Shown here: positions 30,973-39,556 of the stretch, in pieces | Layout of the letters: each line of letters starts with the position of its first letter | Position numbering within the stretch: the first letter of the stretch is position 1 | Assembly (NCBI GenBank): GCA_943842425.1 | Contig: CALTBR010000002.1 | Span: 310,001 to 374,000, forward strand | Source of the DNA: UBA974 sp002292405 | GTDB lineage: Bacteria > Bacteroidota > Bacteroidia > Flavobacteriales_D > Sanyastnellaceae | Reading direction: 5' to 3' | DNA: 64,000 nucleotides | Made by a program: the position numbers and the translations under genes | The notes under the pieces: model-generated | Told to the model about the DNA's origin: nothing | The model's input: only the letters and a program-made list of their open reading frames with translations | The model's database searches: none

Positions 30973-33449
30973 TTCTTAATTGCGTAAAACATTGTTCCAA
31001 GTAAAAATAACAAGAGAAATAAACTACCGAATCCATTCACTAAACCTGCTAATTTTCTTCCTGGCAATTCAAATTTTAATTCAACCGTATGCTCCCCCCT
31101 TGGGAGTTCTATTGCTCGTAAAATATAATTTGCTCTGAAAAGTGGAGTCTCCACACCGTCAATATATGCAGTCCATCCCTCACCATACCAAACTTCACTT
31201 AACACCAGTATACCAGATTCATCGGATTGGGTTTTATAAACTGAACCTTCTGGGTGGTATTTCAACAATATAACATCTGAACTTCCTAGTGTATCAGACG
31301 ATTCATAAGATATTATAGATTCAAACTCTCTATGAATAATTGCTGTTGATGCAAGATCTACATTACGAATACTCTCAATTTCAGATTCTGGAGTATCTAC
31401 CCATGAAATCTTATTTGTCACCCAAGCAGGTCCAAGTGCGCCGGGAAGAAGCAACGGAGATTCTGCTCCTGGAAGCACTATATACTTTGTATTAAGCATG
31501 GTCAACGCCCTAAGACTCGACATTGCTAAACCCACTCCTGAAGTGCTAGCAATAGAAGCAAATTCACTTCTTTCTGGAACAAGTACCCTGTCTATAAAAT
31601 CTTGATATCTACGGAGTTTAGCGCCATGATATCCGCCTACAGATTTGTGGAAATATGAGGTACGCGCATCATTAAATGGGTTACCCCAATCGAGGACTCT
31701 ATAATGTGTTAAAGAGTTTAGCGCATTAAAAGAAGCCGCTAAGCTAGCTTTGACATGACGCCTTGAAAGTTTATGTCCGAGTTTATCCTCTGCAATAGCA
31801 ACGTGCTTTGCTTCCAATTCGGAAAAACCTTGTAGATCTTTAGATTCTATTTCAAGAATTGAAAGGTCCGCTTTATTTGGCTCAAATGGATAAAGGGCTT
31901 CGAATGAATCAACCCATTTTATATTATATCTCTTATCTACTAAAGCCAACTCAGAAATCATGATAACTGCGAGTATTGAGATTATTATTCTCTTGTCTAA
32001 AATACCCTTTAGTATCATGAAAATTGCAGCTGCCGAAACAGATATTAAACTAAGAGAGCGCAGAACATCAGATTGAAATATGTCAATGCGCAATTGTGTA
32101 ACACTCTGTTTACCGAGTTGAATTAAAGCTTGGTCTGGTCTTATACTTGAAGTGAAATCAAAAAAGGTTGTCGGAGATATATAGAACATAAATAGACCAG
32201 CCGAAATTCCTAAAAGAGAAAATACCCATGGCTTCCATTTGCCATTTGAAGCATCTTCCCAGATTTCTTTTAAGGCCAAAGCTCCTCCAGCTGCAACAGC
32301 TACCTGGAGGATTACAAGCATCATTTTAGTATCACGAAATTTATTAAAAAGCGGCACATGATTGATAAAGAAGTCTGACAAGGCTGAAGCTTCTCGCCAA
32401 GATAGAATGATAGCAAGAATAGAAATGAGCATAAGCGGAAATCTTAGTGGGTCACGACCCACAAAGAAAAACGCAAGCATTAAAGCAAAAGCAATTGCAC
32501 CAAAGTAAAAAGCTCCCCCGCTAAATCTCTGCTCTCCCCAATACAATTGATCACCTCCTCCTTTGATATCCGGGATCATCATAGACAACCACTCACCACG
32601 AGACATACTGTATTCAAGAATATAATCTTCTGACAATCCAGACTCCAGTTCGTCTTGAACGCCTGAATAATTCGTTAAGACAGTTTCTCCTCGTGTTGTA
32701 TGATGAGCGTAGTTCTGAGTTAGTGCGAGTTCCGCAGATTGCGGAAAAATTGCAAAAAATCCACCAACTATAAGAATGAAAGACGTTTTAAGGGCTTGTT
32801 TTATCTCACTCTTGTAAGACAACAATATAAATTCAGAGACACCTACAAAAGCGATTAGAAATAGTAGGTAATAAGTCATCTGCAGGTGGTTTGCAAATAA
32901 GTGAATTGCAAGGAATAATGCGAAAACTCCTGCACCTAAAGCAAGTCTACCTCTAAACGCAGCAACTACACCACCTAAAACTCCTGGCATGACAGAAATC
33001 GCCCTAACCTTAGTGGCGTGACCTGCTGATAGATAAAGGATGTTTACAGAAGCTAGACCATAGGTTGCTCCTACAATAAACGCAATCCAAGGAGGGGCTT
33101 TAAGACAAAGAGCAAGCACATAGCCTGCGAGCATCGCCATAAATAAAGTCATAATCTCAGGCGACATAAATAGCTTTAGGAAAAGCCAAATAAGTTTCGG
33201 TAGTGAGGTTAATCCACTACCCGTAATTTGGGTTGTGGGCATTCCAGAAAACATGCTGTCTGTCCAAGACGGGAGTTCGTTAGATTCAGAAATCTCACTA
33301 AAACTGTTTGCCTCGTGAGACATACCTTTAAAGTTAACCGTGTCTCCCTGAAGCATTCTTTCCCCTTTTAATAATGCAGGAGAATAAAAGGCAGCAGAGA
33401 TGCAAAAAAGAAGGAAAACCGCTATTGCATGTGGAATAATTTTGTGCAT
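30969..33449 (-). CDS. YfhO-family integral membrane protein
   Basis: The 826-residue protein has about a dozen membrane segments in its first 510 residues and a large C-terminal extracytoplasmic domain. This ends in the family's conserved EVWYGEGWTAYIDGVETPLFRANYILRAIELPRGEHTVELKF, followed by a final membrane segment. YfhO proteins are GT-C-like enzymes. In Gram-positive bacteria they glycosylate lipoteichoic acid, and their role in Bacteroidota is unknown. It is coupled to the downstream acyltransferase-like gene and follows DUF4834. Confidence 0.9.
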   Translation of the reverse strand: MHKIIPHAIAVFLLFCISAAFYSPALLKGERMLQGDTVNFKGMSHEANSFSEISESNELPSWTDSMFSGMPTTQITGSGLTSLPKLIWLFLKLFMSPEIMTLFMAMLAGYVLALCLKAPPWIAFIVGATYGLASVNILYLSAGHATKVRAISVMPGVLGGVVAAFRGRLALGAGVFALFLAIHLFANHLQMTYYLLFLIAFVGVSEFILLSYKSEIKQALKTSFILIVGGFFAIFPQSAELALTQNYAHHTTRGETVLTNYSGVQDELESGLSEDYILEYSMSRGEWLSMMIPDIKGGGDQLYWGEQRFSGGAFYFGAIAFALMLAFFFVGRDPLRFPLMLISILAIILSWREASALSDFFINHVPLFNKFRDTKMMLVILQVAVAAGGALALKEIWEDASNGKWKPWVFSLLGISAGLFMFYISPTTFFDFTSSIRPDQALIQLGKQSVTQLRIDIFQSDVLRSLSLISVSAAAIFMILKGILDKRIIISILAVIMISELALVDKRYNIKWVDSFEALYPFEPNKADLSILEIESKDLQGFSELEAKHVAIAEDKLGHKLSRRHVKASLAASFNALNSLTHYRVLDWGNPFNDARTSYFHKSVGGYHGAKLRRYQDFIDRVLVPERSEFASIASTSGVGLAMSSLRALTMLNTKYIVLPGAESPLLLPGALGPAWVTNKISWVDTPESEIESIRNVDLASTAIIHREFESIISYESSDTLGSSDVILLKYHPEGSVYKTQSDESGILVLSEVWYGEGWTAYIDGVETPLFRANYILRAIELPRGEHTVELKFELPGRKLAGLVNGFGSLFLLLFLLGTMFYAIKK

Positions 33450-33479
33450 GGGAGCAAGATAACAAGTAGGATATAAGTA

Positions 33480-33680
33480 TTATTCTTCTACCTCCTCAAA
33501 CTCAACATAATCACCTATTCTATCGTCATTTGGCTTTTTAGTGCTTGCTTGACTACTATGATTTGGTGTTTTCTGTTGACTTTCTCTGCGATTTGATCTC
33601 CATCCTTTTCTGCCAAACAACCTATCCAGCCAACGCCATACAACCCAAAACACAACAATATACAATAGACTCTTTAACAT
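33480..33680 (-). CDS. Small DUF4834-family membrane protein
   Basis: This 66-residue protein has one N-terminal membrane segment (LLYIVVFWVVWRWLDRLF), a basic and Q/N/S-rich linker, and the conserved acidic end GDYVEFEEVEE typical of DUF4834. The family is confined to Bacteroidota and often lies next to yfhO, as here. Function unknown. The start is the ATG at 33680, 16 bases after the carB stop. Confidence 0.8.
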   Translation of the reverse strand: MLKSLLYIVVFWVVWRWLDRLFGRKGWRSNRRESQQKTPNHSSQASTKKPNDDRIGDYVEFEEVEE

Positions 33681-33695
33681 CAGAACTGGTTGTTA

Positions 33696-36515
33696 TTACT
33701 TGCTCAAATATAAGTTGCGCTCAGAGTAAATCATCCTAAAAAAAGGATCGCGTAAGTCTTTTATAAAACGAATGCCCTCACCAGTAGATTTCATTTCAGG
33801 CCCTAACTCCTTATTTACATCAGGGAATTTTTCATAACTAAAAACAGGTATTTTAACTGCATACCCTTCAAGTTTAGGCGAATGTGGCAAATCTTTAAGC
33901 TTAGCTTCTCCAAGCATAACCTTTGTAGCTTGGTTTACATACGGAACTCCATATGCTTTCGATATAAATGGTACTGTTCGTGAAGCGCGGGGATTTGCTT
34001 CAATAATGTAAACCTCATCGTCTTTAACTGCAAACTGCACGTTAATCAACCCCCTAGTCTTAAGGGCAACAGCAATTCTCTTTGTATAATCTTTGATTTT
34101 TTGTATTACCAAATCACCTAAATTAAATGGAGGAAGAAGTGCATAACTGTCACCCGAGTGAATACCTGCTGGTTCTATGTGTTGCATAATACCGATAATC
34201 CTCACCTGATCACCATCGCAAATCGCATCTGCCTCACACTCCATAGCACCTTCAAGGAAGTGATCTACAAGGATCTGATTTTCAGGCATGTGCTTAAGAA
34301 TATCAATGACGTGATTTTCTAGATCCTCTTCATTAATTACGATTTTCATCTTTTGCCCTCCTAAAACATATGATGGGCGTACAAGAAGTGGAAAACCAAG
34401 CTCACGACAAAGATCGACAGCTTGGTCAGCGTTTTCAACGACCCCAAATTTAGGGTACGGGATACCCTCTTTTTGCAGGAGTGATGAAAAGCTACCTCTA
34501 TCCTCAGCGAGATCGAGAGCTTTATATGATGTGCCTAGAACAGGTATGTTGTATCGGTCTAACTTTTCAGCGAGCTTTAGTGCTGTTTGGCCTCCTAACT
34601 GAACGATTACACCAATGGGGTTTTCGTGTAAAATAATATCATAAATATGCTCCCAAAAAACTGGCTCAAAATAAAGCTTGTCAGCAGTGTCAAAATCAGT
34701 TGATACAGTTTCAGGATTGCAATTGATCATTATTGTTTCATAACCACATTCTTTTGAGGCAAGAACCCCATGTACGCAGCAGTAATCAAACTCAATTCCT
34801 TGGCCTATTCTATTTGGACCGCTTCCGAGAACAATGACTTTTTTCTTATCAGAACTGATGCTCTCGTTTTCTGACTCTTCAAATGTTGAGTAGTAGTAAG
34901 GGGTAACAGCAGGGAATTCAGCTGCGCATGTATCTACTAATTTATAAACTCGATTTATATTTTCTTTTTTGCGCTTCTCATGAACTTCGCTTTCAAGACA
35001 TTTCAAGAGATGAGCAATTTGTCTATCAGCATATCCTTTGCGTTTTGCTTCCATGAGTAGTGCTTTAGGCAAAGCCTCTATAGAATACTGCTCAATATCA
35101 TTTTCGAGCATTAGCAAAGCCTCAATTTGCCTAAGGAACCAAGGGTCAATTTTTGTTGATTGGTGAATTTTGTGAAATGGGACACCTAGCTTAAAGGCAT
35201 CATAAATATGAAAAAGCCTGTTGTAAGATGGGTGATTCAAACTCTCCATAATAGCGTCATGGTCTCGTAATTCTCTTCCATCAGCACCTAAGCCATTTCT
35301 TTTTATTTCCAGCGATTGACATGCCTTTTGAAGAGCTTCTTGAAATGAACGGCCTATCGCCATAACCTCACCTACTGATTTCATTTGAAGTCCAAGCTGC
35401 CTGTCTGTACCTGGAAATTTATCGAAATTCCAACGAGGTATTTTCACGACAACGTAATCTAAAGTCGGCTCGAACATCGCCGAGGTAGAACCAGTAATGG
35501 TGTTCCTCAACTCATCTAAGTGGTATCCAATAGCAAGTTTTGCTGCGAGTTTTGCAATGGGATAACCGGTTGCTTTCGAGGCTAAAGCTGAAGATCTCGA
35601 AACCCGAGGGTTAATTTCAATTGCAATAATATCTTCCTTTTCATCGGCTGAAACTGCAAATTGGACATTGCAACCACCAGAGAAATCACCGATACTACGC
35701 ATCATAAGGATGGCCATATCTCGCATTCTTTGGTATGTCGAATCAGAAAGAGTCATGGCGGGAGCAACAGTTATTGAATCACCTGTATGAATACCCATAG
35801 GATCCATGTTTTCGATAGAACAAACTATAGTTACGTTATCGTTAGAATCACGCAAGAGTTCTAATTCATACTCCTTCCAACCTAGTAAAGCTTTATCAAT
35901 CATCACCTCGTGAATAGGTGATTTATGTAGCCCTGAAGTGAGCTTGTCCTCGAAATTTTCTTTAGTATGAACGACTGCAGCCCCAGCTCCGCCTAATGTA
36001 AAACTAGCTCTGATACATAGTGGATAACCAAACTGTTGAGCTATTTCCTTTCCCTCAAGAAAACTTTTCGCAGTTGCTTGAGGCGCCATAGGAACGTCGA
36101 TCTTTTCCATTAGCAATCTAAACTTCTCACGGTTCTCCGTAATTTCTATAGCATCGATATCAACACCAATGATCTTTACTCCGAACTCTTCCCAAATGCC
36201 AATTTCATCGCATTTGATAGCAAGATTGAGAGCTGTTTGGCCTCCCATAGTTGGTAGAACAGAGTCAATGTTGTGCTTCTTCAGAATCTTAACAATAGAT
36301 TCAGGCTCTAGAGGTTCGAGGTAAACGGTATCCGCTATGACGGGGTCAGTCATGATGGTGGCAGGGTTGTTATTAATGAGAGTCACTTCAATCCCTTCCT
36401 CTCTTAAAGATCTAGCAGCTTGGGAACCACTGTAATCAAATTCACAAGCTTGGCCAATCACTATAGGGCCGCTGCCTATAATGAGTACCGAATTTATGCT
36501 GGAATCTTTAGGCAT
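33696..36515 (-). CDS. carB: Carbamoyl-phosphate synthase large subunit
   Basis: CarB makes carbamoyl phosphate for pyrimidine and arginine synthesis with CarA. The 939-residue protein has both ATP-grasp synthetase halves. The first shows LIIGSGPIVIGQACEFDYSG, FTLGGAGAAVV and IAIEINPRVSRSSALASKATGYPIA. The second shows IVLGSGPNRIGQGIEFDYCCVH, PSYVLGGQKM and IIEANPRASRTVPFISK. It ends soon after the second domain, so the allosteric MGS-like domain of the roughly 1,070-residue enterobacterial enzyme is absent, as in other flavobacterial CarB proteins I recall. carA is not in the window. The ATG at 36515 is preceded by a run of A residues on the coding strand and by an inverted repeat. Confidence 0.97.
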   Translation of the reverse strand: MPKDSSINSVLIIGSGPIVIGQACEFDYSGSQAARSLREEGIEVTLINNNPATIMTDPVIADTVYLEPLEPESIVKILKKHNIDSVLPTMGGQTALNLAIKCDEIGIWEEFGVKIIGVDIDAIEITENREKFRLLMEKIDVPMAPQATAKSFLEGKEIAQQFGYPLCIRASFTLGGAGAAVVHTKENFEDKLTSGLHKSPIHEVMIDKALLGWKEYELELLRDSNDNVTIVCSIENMDPMGIHTGDSITVAPAMTLSDSTYQRMRDMAILMMRSIGDFSGGCNVQFAVSADEKEDIIAIEINPRVSRSSALASKATGYPIAKLAAKLAIGYHLDELRNTITGSTSAMFEPTLDYVVVKIPRWNFDKFPGTDRQLGLQMKSVGEVMAIGRSFQEALQKACQSLEIKRNGLGADGRELRDHDAIMESLNHPSYNRLFHIYDAFKLGVPFHKIHQSTKIDPWFLRQIEALLMLENDIEQYSIEALPKALLMEAKRKGYADRQIAHLLKCLESEVHEKRKKENINRVYKLVDTCAAEFPAVTPYYYSTFEESENESISSDKKKVIVLGSGPNRIGQGIEFDYCCVHGVLASKECGYETIMINCNPETVSTDFDTADKLYFEPVFWEHIYDIILHENPIGVIVQLGGQTALKLAEKLDRYNIPVLGTSYKALDLAEDRGSFSSLLQKEGIPYPKFGVVENADQAVDLCRELGFPLLVRPSYVLGGQKMKIVINEEDLENHVIDILKHMPENQILVDHFLEGAMECEADAICDGDQVRIIGIMQHIEPAGIHSGDSYALLPPFNLGDLVIQKIKDYTKRIAVALKTRGLINVQFAVKDDEVYIIEANPRASRTVPFISKAYGVPYVNQATKVMLGEAKLKDLPHSPKLEGYAVKIPVFSYEKFPDVNKELGPEMKSTGEGIRFIKDLRDPFFRMIYSERNLYLSK

Positions 36516-36528
36516 TTTTTTTTTATCC

Positions 36529-36566
36529 GGTCACTTTCTAATAAATTTCTTTGTTAGAAAACGACC
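36529..36566 (-). promoter_or_regulatory. Inverted repeat in the carB leader
   Basis: GGTCACTTTCTAA at 36529-36541 and TTAGAAAACGACC at 36554-36566 can pair over most of 13 bases (GGTC/GACC and TTTCTAA/TTAGAAA, with a short internal mismatch) around a 12-base loop. It lies 14 bases before the carB ATG and could be an operator or an mRNA hairpin. A function is not shown. Confidence 0.4.
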
Positions 36567-36674
36567 AGTTAAGTATGACTTTTATAAGTGTAAATTTACG
36601 TTATCATTTAGTGACTTCAATCAAACTATTTATATAAATGACCTCACTTTTTCCACAGTTTAAAACTTTGCATA

Positions 36675-37568
36675 ATGATACCACCTGAAATAAGTGAACA
36701 ACCTATAGAATGGGAATACAGGGGGTGGCGATTTGGGGGGTGGCTAAGAGGAGGTAAAACTATCAAATCTACACAAGAAGTCGTTGTTGCATTCCATGGA
36801 TTTGATAGGAATGCAAGGGAAATGTTCAACTTTAGTCCATTGTTTGAGGATGACTCAGTGATGCTTTCCATCAGCTTACTTCATCATGATAAGAGTACTC
36901 CATTACCACCGCTCCCTTTAGACGAAGCTCTCGAGCCTTCAATCCTAATTGATGGTATTGAGAACTTCATTTCTATGAATTTTTCAACAATAAAGAAGGT
37001 GAAACTTGTTCTTTTAGGTTATTCAATGGGAAGTCGAGTGGCGCTTACCTTATTCGAGAAGTTTCCCTATAAATTATCTAAGGTTATAGTCTTAGCTCCA
37101 GATGGTTTAAAAATGGGCGGGCTATATCGATTTGTGGTAAATACCAGATTAGGCAAATACTTCTGGCGTTTAATAGATAAAAAACCCAAAACAAACCGGT
37201 GGTTTATTAATGCCATGAGATCTGTGAGACTCATCTCCAAGCATAAGCATCAATTCGGGCGCTATCACACTGACTCAGTTCAAATTAGGAGAAGAGTTGC
37301 ATTTGGATGGGCTGGACATAAATTATTTTGGCCTGAAAAAGAAGGATTAGTAAAGGCTATTAATGAAAATATAACACATGAAAAAAAGATATATTTTATT
37401 TTTGGAAAGCGCGATAAAATCATACCTTACACCTGGTCAAAATCACTGAGAGATGCACTCTCAAAATCCACGACAGGAGTGCACTTTCTTAAAGTATCTA
37501 GTGGACACGTAATGAGATATGCATCTATCGTACAAGAGATTAAACGGGCTATAAAAGACGCGAAATGA
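36675..37568 (+). CDS. Alpha/beta-hydrolase
   Basis: The 297-residue cytoplasmic protein has the alpha/beta-hydrolase pattern. VVAFHGFDRNAREM forms the oxyanion strand, LLGYSMGSRVALTLF is the nucleophile elbow with catalytic serine near residue 118, IYFIFGKRDKIIPYTW holds the acid, and VSSGHVMRYASIV the histidine. The substrate is unknown. Its stop codon overlaps the start of the next gene (ATGA), so it is translationally coupled to the GGGP-synthase homologue. That suggests a shared pathway, perhaps removal of an acyl or prenyl group from a lipid intermediate, but this is inference. Confidence 0.85.
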   Translation: MIPPEISEQPIEWEYRGWRFGGWLRGGKTIKSTQEVVVAFHGFDRNAREMFNFSPLFEDDSVMLSISLLHHDKSTPLPPLPLDEALEPSILIDGIENFISMNFSTIKKVKLVLLGYSMGSRVALTLFEKFPYKLSKVIVLAPDGLKMGGLYRFVVNTRLGKYFWRLIDKKPKTNRWFINAMRSVRLISKHKHQFGRYHTDSVQIRRRVAFGWAGHKLFWPEKEGLVKAINENITHEKKIYFIFGKRDKIIPYTWSKSLRDALSKSTTGVHFLKVSSGHVMRYASIVQEIKRAIKDAK

Positions 37569-38296
37569 ATAATAATTGGCTTGAGAACCTTAAAATTAGC
37601 AAACGCCAAAACGAAAAAAGGTTTGCCGTATTGCTCGATCCGGATAAAATACCTACGGGAGAAGAGCTATATAAATGGCTTAATGAAATTGAACAATCTA
37701 GAGCAACTGATATACTCATTGGTGGCAGCCACCTTTCAAAAGGGAACACCGAAGAACTCGTGAAGAATGCTAAAAAACAAACAAGTTTACCAGTTGTTTT
37801 ATTCCCCGGTTCTCCTGAGCAAGTTACTGAACATGCCGACGTCCTTTTATTTCTTAGTCTTGTAAGCGGCAGAAATGCAGATCTTTTGATTGGACGACAC
37901 GTAGAAGCTGCTCCTCTAATAATGGTAATGGATATTGAAACTATTGCCACAGCATATTTATTAGTTGGCGACGGCCCACTTACTACTGCCGCCTACATAA
38001 CCCAAACCTTACCCATACCTTCTGCAAAACCAGAATTAGCAGTTGCAACTGCTTCAGCTGCAGTATTACTTGGTATGCAAGCCATTTATCTTGATGCGGG
38101 AAGTGGAGCTGCGAATAGCATTCCAACGGAAGTTGTTTCAGCAGTAAGTAACGCGGTAGATGTGCCTATCATTGTAGGTGGTGGAATTCAGGATTTCGAA
38201 GGCATGGAAAGAGTTTGGGCAGCAGGAGCGGATCTTGTAGTTCTTGGTACTGTATTGGAAAAGGTGAGGGATTTTAGTCAGCTAACACCCTCTTAA
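37565..38296 (+). CDS. Geranylgeranylglyceryl phosphate synthase family protein (PcrB-like)
   Basis: The 243-residue TIM-barrel protein shows the family motifs RFAVLLDPDK, ILIGGSHLSKGN, VVLFPGSPEQVTEHADVLLFLSLVSGRNADLLIG, IYLDAGSGAANSIPTEVV and PIIVGGGIQDFEGM. GGGP synthases join a polyprenyl diphosphate to glycerol-1-phosphate, the first ether bond of archaeal lipids. Bacteroidota homologues have been reported to be active, but their final product is not known to me. The gene overlaps the upstream hydrolase by four bases. Its 3' end overlaps the convergent deiminase-family gene by 23 bases. Confidence 0.93.
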   Translation: MNNNWLENLKISKRQNEKRFAVLLDPDKIPTGEELYKWLNEIEQSRATDILIGGSHLSKGNTEELVKNAKKQTSLPVVLFPGSPEQVTEHADVLLFLSLVSGRNADLLIGRHVEAAPLIMVMDIETIATAYLLVGDGPLTTAAYITQTLPIPSAKPELAVATASAAVLLGMQAIYLDAGSGAANSIPTEVVSAVSNAVDVPIIVGGGIQDFEGMERVWAAGADLVVLGTVLEKVRDFSQLTPS

Positions 38297-39533
38297 CGTC
38301 ACCATTTTCGTAGTGAAAAATATAAGTTACACCCAACTCTGGGCAGTTAATCCTCCTGCCTGATAGGTCATAAACACAAATCAACTCTCCGAGGTTATTT
38401 GTGCTATCTATTAACCTTAATTCATTAACTACGGTATTGATTCCTCCTATAGGTTGTTGCTGAGTAACACAGTGAACCATCCCACCCACGTACAACATAT
38501 TCCGACAATCTATACCCACAACATTTCTATTGGGATATAAATCACTAATAATAGCATTTGCTACTTCGTCATTGGGGTCGTTATAGTTGGGTACTAAAAC
38601 AACGGTATTTGCAATATAATAATTTGTGTAGCTAGAGCGATAACCAACCGATTCCCCCCACGTTGTAACGACATCATTAACAGTTAGCGGTAAATGAACG
38701 ATTTCAAATGGCACACCATTAGTGTTTAATGCATTATTTATTATCTCTCTATCAGAAAATGAAACCCCCCAATAAGCCTGATCGGTGTGATTAAGTGTCA
38801 CTAGAGTATTGTTACCGTGAAACCTAGCAAAACCATCAATATGCTGATCGGTTATATCATCTAAGCCACCAAATTGTCCGTCTAACCAAACGAAATTTGT
38901 TACACCTAAATACTCCTGTAGGTAATCTTCAATTTGGGCTTCCGTTAAATCAGGGTTTCTGTCTGGGCCAGTTATTGAAGTTCTTGTAGCCATCAGTGTT
39001 CCATATCCATCAATTTCAAAAGCCCCTCCCTCAAGTACCATTGCGTTAAGATCTATAATCGGTATATTGAGAGAGTCTGCCACGGCAACAGGTATGTTAT
39101 CGCAAAGCTCAAAAGGAGCATTACCTCCCCAACCATTAAAACCCCAATCTAAAATAGTTAAATTTACTTCAGAGTCGTAAACGAAAATGGGACCATTGTC
39201 TCTCACCCAAAAGTCATCATTTTCAGCAATCACAAAATCTACTGAAGACATATCTATAAAAGATTCCTCTAATAGATTTACAATGTGATCTCTATGCACA
39301 TTATCATACGCTATAATGTGAACTCTCTCGCCATCAACCAAGGCTTCTGTCATTTGAATCCAGGCAGGCTCGAAATCAGCAGCACCGTAACCATAACTAT
39401 GATTATGCGGCCATTGAAGCCATGTCCCTTCATGTGGAAGCTCCTCAACAGGCATGGTATATTGAGCTGAAACATAACTCTCACTAACCGTTAAGATCGC
39501 AACCAACAAAATAAATGGTACACTCAGTTTCAT
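38274..39533 (-). CDS. Secreted agmatine deiminase / peptidylarginine deiminase family protein
   Basis: The 419-residue protein has a signal peptide (MKLSVPFILL to YVSAQ) and a full pentein domain. The substrate-binding FWVRDNGPIFV, LEGGAFEIDGYG, the catalytic HIDGFARF and the nucleophilic cysteine C355 in GGMVHCVTQQQP are all present. These match agmatine deiminase, which forms N-carbamoylputrescine. Export and a C-terminal tail of about 40 residues (VYDLSGRRI then YIFHYENGDVKRVLAD) that looks like the second half of a T9SS type A domain suggest an extracellular enzyme, as for Porphyromonas PPAD. The substrate could be free agmatine or a guanidino group of another molecule. Confidence 0.88.
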   Translation of the reverse strand: MKLSVPFILLVAILTVSESYVSAQYTMPVEELPHEGTWLQWPHNHSYGYGAADFEPAWIQMTEALVDGERVHIIAYDNVHRDHIVNLLEESFIDMSSVDFVIAENDDFWVRDNGPIFVYDSEVNLTILDWGFNGWGGNAPFELCDNIPVAVADSLNIPIIDLNAMVLEGGAFEIDGYGTLMATRTSITGPDRNPDLTEAQIEDYLQEYLGVTNFVWLDGQFGGLDDITDQHIDGFARFHGNNTLVTLNHTDQAYWGVSFSDREIINNALNTNGVPFEIVHLPLTVNDVVTTWGESVGYRSSYTNYYIANTVVLVPNYNDPNDEVANAIISDLYPNRNVVGIDCRNMLYVGGMVHCVTQQQPIGGINTVVNELRLIDSTNNLGELICVYDLSGRRINCPELGVTYIFHYENGDVKRVLAD

Positions 39534-39556
39534 AGATGCAAATTAGTCAATCTTAC

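Noticed and set aside
33696..36515. CarB as truncated gene
   Set aside because: At 939 residues it lacks only the C-terminal allosteric domain, which flavobacterial CarB proteins generally lack. Both ATP-grasp halves are complete.
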